A stretch of DNA of 64,000 bases from Botryosphaeria dothidea (taxonomy: Eukaryota > Ascomycota > Dothideomycetes > Botryosphaeriales > Botryosphaeriaceae), in NCBI GenBank assembly GCA_011503125.2, contig WWBZ02000001.1:2728001-2792000 (forward strand), in the 5' to 3' direction. Positions 1 to 13,443 of this stretch are shown piece by piece. Position 1 is the stretch's first letter, and the number at the start of each line of letters is the position of its first letter. The notes below the pieces were generated by a model. That model was given only the letters and a program-made list of their open reading frames with translations, was not told the origin of the DNA and made no database searches. The translations under genes and the position numbers were made by a program.

Positions 1-2554
1 AAGCCGCATGCGCTTCTCTGATTGCGCAAGCCATGCAGGTCTTCTTGATGTTTGCTACGATGGCGTGAAGGCCGGTCTGCGCGCACCAAGAACGGGCAAA
101 CACCTCGTTGTCGCTGACGCCGAGTGCCTCGATTACGAGTACACAATCCACTTGCGCAGACGCCGGTTCTTGGGTCGACACCAGTGTAGTCCTGGAACCG
201 TTACGGGACGAAGTTGGTGACGCGTCGGAATGTGGCAATCCTGGTCTTGGCCCCCATTCTTTGATATCAACAAGGCCATCATCGACGCGGAGAGCCTTGA
301 ATTTGTAGTCGAGGTAGAGGACTTGAGACAGATGGTGAGAATAACTGAACTGATCAAAGTGTATAGACTGGTGACTTACCGTGTGGTCCCTGGTGGCAGG
401 GATATGCTGCGACGAAATCCACATCGTAGGTTAGCCGCATCGGCCAGCTATCCCCGCCACAGGCGAATATTATTGCTGCGTCCCATAGCAACGGCGCCGC
501 CTCTCCACCATGCTTGAGCATCGGTTGCTCTTTAACCAGGTAGAAACTCAACTTCTGCACTCGAATCTCGTCCGTGATATCGTCCATTTCGGGTAGCGGC
601 AAATCGTAGTCCTCAAGTGGATATTCTTCTTCTTCTGGTCCAAGAGGCTCGGTCCGCTCCTTCATCGTCTCCACATCTTCAGGCTTTAGCCGGATTTTTG
701 GTGGAGATATCTGGCTGATCTTCACGCATTCTGTGCGCTTTAGGTCCGGGCTGAAGTAGCAAGGACCAATCCATCCGGTTACCTGTTTCACCCCTCTTGA
801 GGCCCCAAGTACTTTACCGACAATACATTTGTAAGACCAGTATGTGTTGGCTCTGTATTGGAATCCCGAAGCTGGAGCTACATGGGTGAGGTATTTCAAG
901 GATGGCCCGGTCTCTTTGTCGCAGTCGATCAGAGAGTTCATCAGAAGCCAAGGTAATGTGGGACCGGGAAGGATCACCCCGGCGAACCAGGACATAGCGT
1001 CTGCGGAACGGTCCTCAAGAGGCACCTCGTAGCGGCTTTTCTCTTCAAGAACGTAATCCAGTTCTTGCATGTTTGGCCACTTCAGCATCTTCGCGAATAG
1101 CCGTAAGGCCTCCTTTTGCCTCTTCTTAGCTCCAAGCTGGAAGCTGAATACGCTCTCATCTCTCGACGTACGTGACCTCTTGATAGTCATGTTCTCTTGC
1201 CATCTTTCCGCCAATGCCAGATCCCACGCAACCTTAGGTGGCAGGGCGGTGATGAGTGCTCTTTTTGCCTTATCCATATGTGTGTCGTGATGTATCCTCA
1301 TGTACAACTCTACGGAAAGAAGCAGCTGGTGGAAGAATTTCGTTTTCCTTGTGCTGTCCTTTGCATCAAAGAATTTCGCGACCACGTGGTTCTTCGGCTG
1401 ACTGAAGTCGACCCAATCTTCTTTCATGAGAACAATGATCAGATCCGTAATTTGCTTCTCGAGTCCGGTGTTGCTGTCGGGGCTCGAATTTTCCAGCAAA
1501 GTGCCGTGCAAGTCGTGGTAGAGTTCCTCAGGGACCTGTGCCGAATACGTCAGAGACACCAAAGTAGATCTCACCCTCCGAGGAAATCCGGGGTAAAACG
1601 AACATCGTTCTGGAATCCCTTCTCCAAATTCCGCAACCGTTCTAGTATGTGACCTAGCTTGATCTTCCGAGGCTGAATGGTCCCCACGCCGTACTTGAGC
1701 TTAGTTTTCAGATTGCCAGACAAGCTGACCTTGTAATTTAGCGTCGTGGTTCCGGGCATCCAACCAAATGCATATGCCATGCACGGCTGTTCCAGCGACA
1801 GCCACGGGTACGGGCTATCGGATAACGTTGTTTGCGCGAGAGTGATGTCCTTATACGCCTCGTGCAAGTGGCGCGCGCGATCATTCCGCTCCGAGTCGTC
1901 ACCCTCCATAATTGCATAGAAGCGGTAATAGCCGTCCGGCGCACCGGGTGCATCTTCAACGCGGCCTCTGAATATGCTCGCTCCGGTGCATACGAGCTCC
2001 TCCGCCACGGTCTGGTCCAGCAGCGAGTCGATCGTGTACCCGCGCGGCGGCCATTGTCGGCCGGCGCCCGGGCGCGATTCCTCCAACGGCGGGGCGATGA
2101 GTCGATGCTGGGCAGGCGAGGCGGGCTTCTTCAGTTGGTATTCAGGCGAGCTGGCTTTCCGGTGGCGTACGGGCATGTCCAGAGCCCACTCGTCTTCAAC
2201 CATCAAGGGCGCGACGGGATCGGAGACGTGACGTTGGATGCGTGGACGGTGCGCAAGCGGGGCGGTGTGTGGGGTTGTTGTAAGTGCTCTGGAAGCTTTC
2301 CGCACCTGGCATAGAAGGTGAGCAACGGGCTCTGTTTTAGCGAGCGTTGGAGGAAAAAGGTCCGAAGTGTTTGGGGTTTGCAACTAGCTTCACCGTTGGG
2401 TACTAACCGGTGTGTATGCAACTGGTGAAACTGCCCATTGCGGCTCCGGCGAGGCAGCATATCGAGATCTCCACCGATCTCCGGAAGCTCGACCGTCGAA
2501 GCCATTGAGCGCTGACAGCCGCGAAAGACTGTCACCTGTCAACGCGGCGGCCAT
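1..2554 (-). CDS. Conserved-looking protein of unknown function, 3' end outside the window
   Basis: I do not recognise this protein. Four exons join in frame: 2554-2408, 2305-1604, 1535-380 and 321 to beyond position 1. They give at least 775 residues. Introns are 102, 68 and 58 nt; the second uses a GTTCGT donor, a CTGAC branch site and a CACAG acceptor, and the third uses GTAAGT. The N-terminal 130 residues are Pro/Arg/Ser-rich and probably disordered. The middle is richer in hydrophobic and aromatic residues, which suggests a folded domain. An acidic Pro/Glu stretch lies near residues 570-600. No membrane segment or familiar catalytic motif stands out. The last exon is open to the window edge and ends in a Cys-containing stretch (CMAC). 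The start is the first ATG of an exon joined phase 0; a start inside exon 2 is possible. Sure of a gene, unsure of its function. Confidence 0.6.
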
Positions 2555-3844
2555 GCTTGCTTTTCCCCCCTACTACAAGAAATGCGCGGAGTGCGGGTGC
2601 TCGTGTGACTATCGGAGTCGCGTGGCTTAGCTTCGAGCTATGTATGCAGGAGATCTCAAGAGCTCGCAGCAAAGACCGGGACGGGCCAGGAACCATGTAT
2701 AACTCACTTTCATCTCATGCCTCGCTAGGCTTCCGAGACATGCGGCGGCTACGCGTGCATACGCGACTGCGGTCCTGCCAGCGAGAGCGTTTGCGTGGCG
2801 GTCCTGGACGAACAGTAGCAGCGAATTGGTCTACAGCTAGGCATGCGGCGCGACGCGCCCGTCTGCAGAGCCCATCGGGCGGATTGCGGCGCCTAGAGAG
2901 AGGCTGGGGAGGCCGGCGTGGAGGCAGGCCGTCTCAGAGCTGGGTACATGAGCGACGCGGCTGGGCAGCGGTGGAGATGCAGCGGCGGCGGCGCGACGGA
3001 GGCATGTACTTCATTCTTTCCCAGTCCTGAGCGGATCATCGATAGACACGCTGATGTGATGGCTTTGCCGCTTCGGATATGCGGACATGCTGGCCATGCA
3101 GAAAGACCCAAGATCGCGCGGCGAAGACGACTGTTCAGGTGCTTGTCGTAGGTCGCCTTCCCTGCCGCGGGCACAGCGATTCGACACCTTGTAAGGCTAC
3201 TAGCGGACAACGAGGCTGCCGGGGATGCGGCACTGCAAGCCCATTGGGCCAGCGCAGCAATCGCCGCCCCGGCCTTCTCGTGAAGACTCTGCTGCTCTAT
3301 CAACATGACAACTAAAGACCACCATGACTCGGCTTAGGCTACTCGTCATGTTTCCTTTGAGAGCGACCCGCAGACGCTCTCGTTCAATCAAGAAGGTTGA
3401 TAGTCGCGGCACGCGACACTAGAGGCCAATTGGCACGTCTGAACCGCCCATGCTCCCGGCTTCGCCTTTTAAGAGGCTTCTGATGTGCTGTCAGCCCGGC
3501 GAAAGGTGTTTTGAAGTCTTCCATTGATAAAGTATTCTGGTCCTCCATTCTAAAAAGGCCCTGGCAAAAGCAAGGGCTGGAAATCCTGCATAACACCCTT
3601 GTTGGTATCCGCTATGCAATGCAATGCAATGCTGTTCCCCCCAACGCCGACTGTCTAAATGCCCCATTCTTCCGTTGCTCCGATCCTGTCGCCTAGTTTC
3701 TCTGTTCCACATCCAGCGTGCATCTGTCAAGACCTTCTTCAAGGTTGCGCATCTCCAGAACAAATCTAACCAATCGAAGCAATCAGCACCCGAAGCATAT
3801 GGCTGTACAATCGTCTTTTTATCGAAATCCGATGGCCTCATTCT
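2555..3844. other. Intergenic, 1.3 kb
   Basis: Upstream region of the unknown gene at the left and 3' flank of the cyclin gene at the right. Only short, compositionally odd open frames occur here, and I see no gene or RNA. Confidence 0.5.
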
Positions 3845-5063
3845 TCAGGAGCATTCCGGCGCTTCAGGGTCGTGTGCCACTACGTAGCCCTCGCCTCGTT
3901 CTACCAAGCTCCTGTAGTAATCCACCAGAACCTCCGGTTTGGGGACGATTCGCCATTGCAGTCGGGTAAGAAACTCGAGCTCGAGCAGTGCCAGCTCCCT
4001 CGTGCTGACACCTCCAACTCGCGCGTAGGTGTTGTTCGTCCAGAAGCTGTCGCTCAGACCCTTGGAAGCGACAGTGGCGGCGGCGATTAGAAAACGGTGA
4101 ACAGTAAGACTGCTAATTGTGAAAGCAGGATAAAGAAGGCAAAGCCTGTCGATGTAATAGACCATGGAGAGGAGAATTGGCGGCGAAAGAGTCGCATGTA
4201 CAATGAGTCGATTGAGGTAGTCGCGGACAGAGATGCTGGGCGGTGCACTAGAACCGTGTTAGCTTGCGGTTGACGGGTCGCCGTAGTTCGCGCGCCAGCA
4301 TTAGGTCCCAAAGCCCGGCACCTGAGCTGTTGGGAGGCGGCTGGCGCAGGAAATGTTCTTACCGGGAGTGGAAGCGCGTCAGCTGGCCGTCCTGCAGTGG
4401 GAGGCCGTCGTTCAGCCGCACCAGCTCCATGAGCATGTCGGATATCAGGACACCAAGATCTTTGACGTCGCAGGTCTCATACTTGACGGGCATCACCTTG
4501 ACGTTGGGATCAAGCGGCTGCGGCTGCGGTGGCGGAGCATCATCTTGCTGCTGCTGCTGCTGGCCCGCGGTCGCGGCATCTTGCTGGACGGTGGTCGAGA
4601 ATGTTGCAGGCTGCGGGGTTACCCGCGGCTGCGGCTCCTGTGGGCCTTCCGTGGTTGCTGCTTCTGCGTCGGCGAAGGTTTCCCTCCGCTTTGCCCTGCT
4701 TTGGTGTGAGGGATCGGCGCTGGCGCTGGACTGCCTCTTGCCCTGGGTCGGGCGGAAAGTGGGCGGATAATCGGTAGGAGTGTACTGGGTTGCGGCATCA
4801 GAGGTTTGCCGCTTTGGTATCGGCGATCGTGCAGCGGCTGGGACAGAGGTGGATGGAGTGGGTACCAGCGACGGAGAGGCATCTATGCGTCGGGACGAAG
4901 GAGGCGCCGCCTGGGCTGCAGGGGTGAAGACACGCGGGGACGCAGCGCTGGAGGTGGACGAGCGACACGAAGAGGCATTATACGGCCGCGCTGGGGTGTG
5001 GAAGGGGGCGCTCGGCGAGTTGGAGGCGGAGAAGGTTGGCGAGGGAGAGTGCAACATGGCCAT
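3845..5063 (-). CDS. preg: Pho80/PREG-type cyclin (CDK regulatory subunit)
   Basis: Two exons, 5063-4363 and 4247-3845, with a 115-nt intron, give 367 residues. The C-terminal 170 residues form a Pho80-like cyclin box: VKYETCDVKDL, then ISDMLMELVRLND, LTRFHSR, LSPPILLSMVYYIDR, FTISSLTVHRFLI, GLSDSFWTNNTYARVGG and ELALLELEFL. In yeast Pho80 and Neurospora PREG this domain binds a Pho85/PGOV-type kinase and represses the phosphate-starvation response in the nucleus. Here that role is inferred from family. The N-terminal 200 residues are Ser/Pro/Ala-rich with a short glutamine run (six Gln from CAG repeats), probably disordered. I chose the ATG at 5063 because the upstream in-frame extension to 5240 is low in coding character. 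The intron falls between FHSR and the first cyclin helix. Another Pcl-type cyclin is the main alternative. Confidence 0.85.
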
Positions 5064-5872
5064 TGTCAGGCGCTCACGAAGTTTTTGCTGCAGGAGTGGG
5101 TGGCCGGCCGTCGCCCGCGACGCATGTTCTTCCCTTCGCGCTCCGCGGACAGCTCTCAGCGTGGAGGCGGCGCAATCGAGGGCGAGGCAGCGAGCGAGCA
5201 ACGAGCAGGACAAGGCACCGCCGGGCCAAATAGGACTCAAGGAGCGGCAGAAGCGCGCGGCGCGCTGTTATATATCTCTGCGGCGGACGCACGCAGAGAT
5301 GCGGTCTGCCAAGGCATCCACGAGGGGCCAGCGGGAGCAGCAATTGGCTGCGCTGGCCATCACGGATCGAGGTCCCGGATGCGCAGCGGGGATCAACCAG
5401 AAAGCGCGGCTTCGATGTGCCGGCCGCTGGACGCCCAGCGGCTGTAGGGCTGCCTGGACCGAACCTTGGACGCAAACAGAGAAACGGGCCGTCAAAAATC
5501 TGCAGCTGCTGTCAGGTCTGGCTGGGCCAGAAGGCGAGCACCTCATAGCCGGCCTCGGCGACCGACCTTGATGGTCGCTGGCCGCCCAGGCGCGGGCACC
5601 TCTCCGACGCTATCTACTCCCGTTAGGCACGTAATCGTCATGCCGCCCCGCTCGAGCCCGCCGCGCCTGCAGCGTCGTGAACATGCCGTGTGACGAATGA
5701 GAAGGGTATATTGGTCAGCTCAAACTACAAACCACACACTGAAGACCAAACGTGAGCAAGAACACTCTATAATACTGCCAAAATGACGCCTGTTCGCCTC
5801 CGGTAACTCCCAGATAACCAGCCGCCTGTGCCCAACGCCACACACCATGTTCTGCGATTTCCAAGTCGCTTC
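5064..5872. other. Intergenic, 0.8 kb
   Basis: GC-rich cyclin promoter and 5' leader (right of 5063), then the 3' flank of the cupredoxin-like gene. The long plus-strand frames here continue antisense to the cyclin and look like GC-driven shadows. Confidence 0.5.
5268..5274 (-). promoter_or_regulatory. Candidate TATA box of the cyclin gene
   Basis: On the minus strand the sequence reads TATATAA, 205 bp upstream of the cyclin ATG, in otherwise GC-rich DNA. It is a sequence match only; the transcription start is unknown. Confidence 0.35.
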
Positions 5873-7156
5873 TTATCCCGCCATCTCGTGCACGTGAGCC
5901 TTTTTCGGAACCGGAGACGGCATAGGCGGGGGAGGAGACGACGCGGGCGGCGGGGGGCTGCCCGCGTTGGAGGATCTTGATATGCTGCGCTCTTGCATCA
6001 GCCTCGCGTAGTAAGCGTTGGGACTGGAGGACAGCTGTACGAACCCATCTGACATCGCGTTGTGATGCGGGTACATGCCTACTTCGGTGAAGTAGGAACG
6101 CGAGTGGCTCCCTGAGTTTGCCGTGCTATACTCGTCCATGGCGGGCGTATATGACGGCGGACCCCCGCCCATTGAGCCCATGTTTGATCTCTGGAAGTAA
6201 GGGTTATTCTGCGGGAATATACCAACGGGAGACTGGAACGTCGGCGGGCTGCCGGCCATGTGCGGGCTCATGGTGGCAGACTGTCGGTTCACTTTCTCCT
6301 TCAGCGATTTGTTCCGGCCAACAAAGAAGAAAAGAGCAGCCAGAATGGCAATCACCGCCACCGCTCCGACAACAATGCCAGCAATGGCTCCTCCAGAGAG
6401 ACTGCTCGAGTCACTGCTGCCGGCCGTGGCAGCCGCAGTCGCTGTTTTTGTAGAAGTAGCTGTGGCTTGGGCCGCTCCCGACAAGACTGATGAGGAGGCT
6501 GCTTCGTCAGGGAAGTTTTCGCCCGGACTAAGTGCGAAAGAGCTTTGCCCAGCCTTCTCTTTTTGTACTTGAAGCGAGGTTGATTTGTTCTGTTGAAGTC
6601 AGTACTTCCGAGACACTATCGAGACAGATATCGGAGGGGATTTTACCGGGTTGATTACTCCTACCATCTCATAGTTGATGCATGAGCCAGGTGCAGAGCA
6701 GTAAAAGAAGATGGGATCTGTATCATTGATGCGGACCTGATACGACGGCGGCTGGCGACACTGTCAGCTACATACAAGGAGAAAAGTCTGTGAGTAAGGC
6801 CTTACATCGTCAAGAATTGCATCTACGGGGTGGAATCCGGCGTAGAAACCAGTCTTTCCCACACCGGTCATCTCGTAGGGAACGCATGGGTAGCCATATT
6901 CGGCACGGACAACCGAATGATTTGTAGGGTAGAATTGAAACTTAATGAAGTCGCCGACGCGTGCTTGGGTGACGTCCGGCTCGAACTTATGATCGGCTTT
7001 TCCGACAAGCACTGTGTGAGTTGCGATGGCAGAGCTGCTGATCGACGAGGCTGTCTGGGTTGCTGTGGGGGAGCCGCTGCTTTGAGCAGAAACACCCGCG
7101 CCCAAGAGAGCAAGGCCGCAGACAACCGCTCTTGGTAATCGATTTGCTTGAAACAT
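5873..7156 (-). CDS. Secretory-pathway, single-pass membrane protein with cupredoxin-like ectodomain
   Basis: Three exons (7156-6806, 6751-6647, 6589-5873) with introns of 54 and 57 nt, both ending in textbook CTGAC branch sites, give 390 residues. A signal peptide covers about residues 1-24. A Ser/Thr-rich linker is followed by a cupredoxin-like domain (about 45-165) containing HTVLVG, VGDFIKFQFYP, NHSVVRAEYG, PIFFYCSAPGSC and MVGVINP. A Thr/Ala/Ser-rich stalk follows, then one membrane span (GGAIAGIVVGAVAVIAIL, about 225-250) and a cytosolic tail with Pro runs near the C-terminus. The layout matches the fungal extracellular serine-rich protein family. The position often filled by a copper-binding His after PG is Ser here, so type 1 copper binding is doubtful. 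Function is not known; surface sensing or wall contact are guesses. Confidence 0.85.
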
Positions 7157-8645
7157 AATGTCGGTTGAGACGGGGAATGTCGCAAAGAGATTAAGAGGCT
7201 CAGGAGGAAGGCAGAGAAGGTGGGAAGGGCCCGCCAATATGGGCAACGCAGAGATAAGGCAACAAAGAATCGGCAGGCGGGGATAGCCACGCGGCCAAGA
7301 GGGTCTCGATGTATAACTAAAGCCACCAATCCTTCCACTGCTTGGCTCTTCAAAGACACGATGTACCGTGGGTGGCTTGCATTCAGTGGTCGAGCTCTTC
7401 AGATGTTGCAGTAGCACATGGCATGGTTCAACTTGCTGCCGCGCGCCTGCGCCGAACATCTAAATTTGTCATTGTGTCTTTACGCATCGTTTGCGGTTGC
7501 AGCATTCCAGCAGAGCCTCGTATGGTTGGGAGCTGACTGCTGGGAAGGCTGCACTCCACATATAGACAATTCGCTTATTGGGAGTGCTGCGGCCGAATGC
7601 TGGGGTGTGATCGGGCCGGGAAACGGCTCACAAAGACAGGTGGGAATTGGGGCGACAAAAAGAACAAGGTCTTGTCCCGAGTGGGGACAAAGCATGGACA
7701 ACACGAACTGGAAGTGTGGCGTACCTTTGGGGAAGGTGTTGGCCGAGCACATGCGTCGTGCGCTATCCCGGGGCTGACGACCTGAAAATAGAAATCCTTG
7801 GGGCCAACCGATAATGCAGGCAGTTGCGGGGCTGCACAACCTCTTCGACATAGCCACGGCGGGGAGTGATGACCTCCAAGGAAAAACAAATCATACTACC
7901 GTAAATATCGCATGTTCCATTTGAGAGCACTCGTGCTGTGCGAGGTAGGAATTCACCTGCGACCTTTGGCAGCACCACGGTCGTCGAATGCAGAGTCAAA
8001 GTAGTTGCCAGGACCGATTCTTTTCATTGCATACGTCCAGATGAACTCGTCGACCACCCACGCAAACTTCCGCTTAATGTTGTAATATGTTATGATGTGT
8101 CAAAGCCGGCGATTCTATCCTTTCGCGCGGCACACGTATGTATTATGCAGCCAGCCTTCTCTCAGCCTGTGGTTCGCGCAGATGTTGGAATGTGCAGGCG
8201 AGAAGCCAACCATTGCTGGCCAGTGCGCGCCCAGAACACCAGAAGCAAATCCTCTATGGTGGCTGCGGCTCAGCTGACAGCGTTAACCTTAGAGGTAAAA
8301 AATCCGCTTGACACCAGAATCTCACAGCAGCTCGATCTCTGCGGGTTGTTACCATGCCAATTTCGTATGTCTCGTTTGGGGTTAAACATCTAGAACCGAG
8401 GCCGGTATTGAAGATATCTGCAGGCAGATTTCCTGCTGACAGTAGAGAAATGGATGCCTTAAATCAGCTCGCCACAGCACCGTGAGACCAAACCCCTTCG
8501 TTCGGTCGCAGATGAACCGACACAAGCCTCACCGGCACGGCTGGCGCCAAATGTTGTAACTCCAGTGGAAAGCGTGGGAGATAGCCTTGTTCCTGATCTT
8601 GTGTTGGTGTGCTCAATCTTAGCATAACCAATTGGCGCTTGAGAA
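7157..8645. other. Intergenic, 1.5 kb
   Basis: Promoter side of the cupredoxin-like gene and 3' flank of RRP36. Open frames up to 151 codons (7938-8393, plus) have no recognisable motif and no splice partner. I see no RNA gene. Confidence 0.45.
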
Positions 8646-9848
8646 TTATTCGTTCGCTGTCCTTCTGGCGTCGGGCATGTTCTTCCTTTCCTTGGCCGTA
8701 GCCTTCTTGCGCCTCCTCTCGATGAGCCTCTCCCTCTGTTTGCCCTTCATGCCTGAGAACTGATCTACAAGAGCTCTCTTCTTGACCTCGGCTGTAGGAG
8801 AATACTGTCAGCTACGTTCCTTCTCAATAAAACAAACTCCGCCATGGGAAACTCACATTTCTTGAGGAAGAAAGGCGTCTTGCCCTGCTTGACCGCCTCC
8901 TTCTCCTGTTTCTTGTGCTCTCTGACGATCTTCTCGTGTCGCTCCTTGGATTGCTTGGCCTTCTTCTGACTCTCCATACTCAAAAACTTCTTCTTCAGGA
9001 TCTCCTTGTCTTCCTCGTTCTTGGTCTTCTTGATGGTTGCCTTCAGTTCCGCCATTTCGGAATCGCGGTATTGATCCAGGAAAGCATAATTATGGCTGAT
9101 CTTATTCGAGTCCAAGGGGCCCGCCAGAGAATCAAAGCGCGGGTCGCGAGCAGCGCGCTTCTTCGGTGCAAGGACATCCCGCTTACGGCTGACGGGCTTT
9201 TTGCTAGACATGACAGCGGGCGCATGTTTAGAGGATCGTGACTTCAGTTTATTGCCAGAATCTTCCTGGCCGGAGCCTGGGGGGTGGGTGTCATCATCTG
9301 ACGAGACTTCGTCTACGGGCTCTTGGACTTTTGTCTTCGACGATTTCTTGCTGGTGCTCTCTGCCGACTTGGCCTGCTTGAGCTCTCTCAACCGCTCCCG
9401 CAGAGCCTGCAACTTATCTTCCTGATCCGCCGTATGGTCTGAGCCTCGTTTGCGTTTCCTGCTGCTGTCATTTTGTTTCAAGAGGGCATCCTGCGCTTTT
9501 GCCAGTGCGCCAAACGAGACTTTGCTGAGCTGTTCTTGAACATCTTCGCCAGCGTCTGACTAGGACACGAAGAGTGTTAGCGTAAGAATTTACGACATGA
9601 CAGGAAAGAGCTTAGGAGCGAACCTCGGCGTCATCCATGGCCTCATCCTCATCAGATCCGGACTCAGAACTTTCGATTTCTCCACCGTCGCCTGTTGCAA
9701 GGACGGAAGGCGAGCTGGCTTCAAGTTCGTCAGAATATGGCTCCGAGTCTGAATCATCCTCGCGTGCGCGCAGCGAGCGGCTCAAGTTTCGTGAGAGGAC
9801 CATCTTCAGGCGGAGTCGTGGTTGTTGCTGCTCGGTTGGAGCGAGCAT
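8646..9848 (-). CDS. rrp36: rRNA biogenesis protein RRP36
   Basis: Three exons (9848-9624, 9559-8857, 8791-8646) with introns of 64 and 65 nt give 357 residues. RRP36 acts in the nucleolus in early 18S rRNA processing as part of the small-subunit processome. The family core is plain: RDPRFDSLAG, then NYAFLDQYRD, then a long Lys/Glu-rich helix, KTPFFLKK, and the C-terminal ALVDQFSGMKGKQRERLIERRRKK split as ALVDQF, GMKGKQ and LIERRRKK. The N-terminal third is acidic (Asp/Ser/Glu runs) followed by basic and acidic tracts, as usual for nucleolar proteins. The first intron has an unusual GTTCGC donor, but it is the only GT before an in-frame stop and it restores phase 0. The ATG at 9803 (MVLSRN) is an equally plausible start. 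Confidence 0.9.
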
Positions 9849-12424
9849 AGGGTCGGGAAGTTTTCAGCGGGTGCAGCACGCACGGACCTTATACTATTAT
9901 CTCCGGCCTAATCCCCGGAATGCGTGAGTGAGGGCGTAAGTGAACCCCACTGCCCCTCGCGCGGGGGAGGAATTGCTCTGGGCAGACAGGCTTTTTCGGT
10001 TGTTCAAAGATGCTTGCGATTGCTCAGGAAAGCTAATCTAGGGCCCGTATGTACAATGTTATGAGTCATCTCAATGGGTGTTTCAATGCATGTGGCCTGC
10101 TTCCCTCTGGTTTTGTTCTGTTGGCGCTCTTTGAAAGCCGGCTTCCGTTCATCTTGGTAGAGAATTTGTCAACGAACCCAATTGGATCGTCTGGTTTGGC
10201 GCGCAGTAAGCGCGTTGATCCGCGCCGGATATTTCAGCCCTACCGTATCGTGAGAGCTTGTTGCAGGGTTTCTGCCGCTAGCCCCACATAACTCTTGCCC
10301 AGCTTTAACATCATCTCATTCTCCCCCATATATCTCCCCCTAATATTCACCTGCAGAGAATAAATGTAACTCCTCTTTAGTTGCCTTATTGACAGCTGGA
10401 GATACCTGGCATTCCCAGGGAAAAGAAGAGAAAATGAAGCAACAGTAAGTGCAGGTGTCCAAGAGAGCTAAAGACCTCCACTGGACGTAATTGTTCGGGA
10501 CGCAGAATAATTACCATACCCCAATAAATGCTCCAACACCTCAAGCATGATTTAGCACAGCTGCTCTATTCAATTCTCTTGACACCGATCTTGCACAAAG
10601 AAAAGAAATTTGTTTCCGCATATATAGCGACACCAGTTCAGGTTACTAAGAGGCAAGTTCTTGTGTTTTATCTAGAGTGATTACGGATACAATGTATTCA
10701 TGTCAGTAACGCATCGCGTACGCATAACTCCCTTTGTATTCGTTTCACTGACGACGTGGCTGGCATATACCATCAAGGGCACCTAATATACGAACACTTA
10801 ATCTGGCAGGGCATCTATATAAAAAAAAATGAAGTAGATAATGTACTTCTACTGGCTGCCTAGATGTAGTACTAACAGTAGCAAGAGCATAATCTGCCGG
10901 TCACTGGTATGCCATGCTCGATTGTAGCACTTTCTTCTGATTCCTCTTTTGGGCAGTCACCATTGGAAGAAATCCCGACCAATAGCCCCTTGCGTTTTCC
11001 GCCTAAAGAACCTTCAATTTGTCCAAATTCCTTCCACAATCAATGTGTTCGTGACCTGAATGGCATAAACTGGCCGCACTGACAACATCTTATGGCGCCC
11101 TTTCTCAGCTCACACAGCCAGCTGTCACTGGCCGTTATACCCGTCACTGTCGATTAAGCACTCTATATAGGCCCTTGAGTTGAGCACAACACACCTTCTC
11201 TTTTTAACTTCAACTTTTTTTAGTTGGATGTGATTGCGTGTCGCTGAGGCTTGATTTGTTTGAGTTTGTTTAGTATAAGTACTCGTACACACGTTACGAT
11301 GCTCTTTCAGAAATTGTGAGCCTGTAGAACTATTGATACATTGCAGACTTCATGCGCTATAGTGATGCTCGTCGTTGTCGCAGCGCAAAGGAGGCCACGA
11401 GGGACTGGGGCTGTTCAATGTTCTTCTGTACGGCGTTCGTGGCTGATACAGAAAGTATTTTGAAATCACATGAAGCGGAGAAATAGGGTCAACCGGAGTA
11501 TTGGGCTTGCAGGGGCGACACGAACGATGTCTGAATTGTCGGTGAGACCAGGAATGTGAGCTGTTGATAGAGCTTTGAACAGCTTGATTGTGATATTGAT
11601 CGATGCGACGGTGCACAGACGCGGATGTATAGACAAATGTCCCTATTGCCCAATGAGCGGTGCAGATTGATGGATATTGTGACTAAGATCAAATGCAAAG
11701 TCCACTTCCTTACGATAACGAATATGACGCAAGATAGCTTAAATTGCCGGTGATAGCTTCACTTCTACTGCGCGGACTATAGCAACTGATGCTGTACTTC
11801 TCAGGTTGCATCAGTTTTTGATTATGCTCTTCGATTTTCCCTGTTCAGCGGTCTCCGAAGCGGTGAAGAGTCGGGACGGTCCAACTACCCTTTGTGATAG
11901 AGATCATCGCCGAACGACCTGGAAGTCTCCGTTGTTGAAAAGGCTACGTGGATTGAAGGCACGGTTGTTTCTCTTCGCGTGAAAGGGGCAGGGCTTTTAC
12001 CGAAGAGCGGTGACGCATTCAGGGACATCGGACAAATACACCCCGGCGAAAAGGAATGGCCGTGACGCAAGCGACGCCGGCAACGTGAATCATGTCTCGC
12101 TCAACTTCAAGGAAATTTATGAAGAAATAACCCAATACCGCATTCGAATTTCAGGTCGTAGTCATCGCGTCATGAACATACGACCATAAAGTTTATAATC
12201 CTCACTAGTAGAGCTAAAGGAAATCTTCGTGCTGAACCCCTGAGCGCATTACGTTATAAAGAAAGAAAGGGCAGGATACCGCAGATCTGCAAACTTCCTC
12301 TGTAGAAATCGGGACGCCAAAGCTAATTCGACCGCCTCGTCAGGACGCCAGGCCGCCCTCCAGAACCCTCCATGTAGTCAAGCGTGTATCGTATGCAGCG
12401 AAGAAGAGAAGGGAGTGGGATTGT
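9849..12424. other. Gene-poor stretch, 2.6 kb
   Basis: No open frame longer than about 90 codons and no protein-like sequence on either strand. Base composition is more AT-rich than the flanking genes. A CTATATAGG element near 11160 followed by a pyrimidine-rich run resembles a promoter, but no gene follows it. No tRNA signature was found. Confidence 0.5.

Positions 12425-13443
<1,019 letters not shown>

Noticed and set aside
2557..3030. 157-codon plus-strand open frame upstream of the unknown gene
   Set aside because: Arg/Gly-rich composition from GC-rich DNA, no domain, no splice partner; it lies in a promoter region.
4264..5571. Long plus-strand frames opposite the cyclin gene
   Set aside because: They mirror the CAG/GC-rich coding strand of the cyclin; Cys/Arg/Gly-rich low-complexity sequence is typical of antisense shadows.
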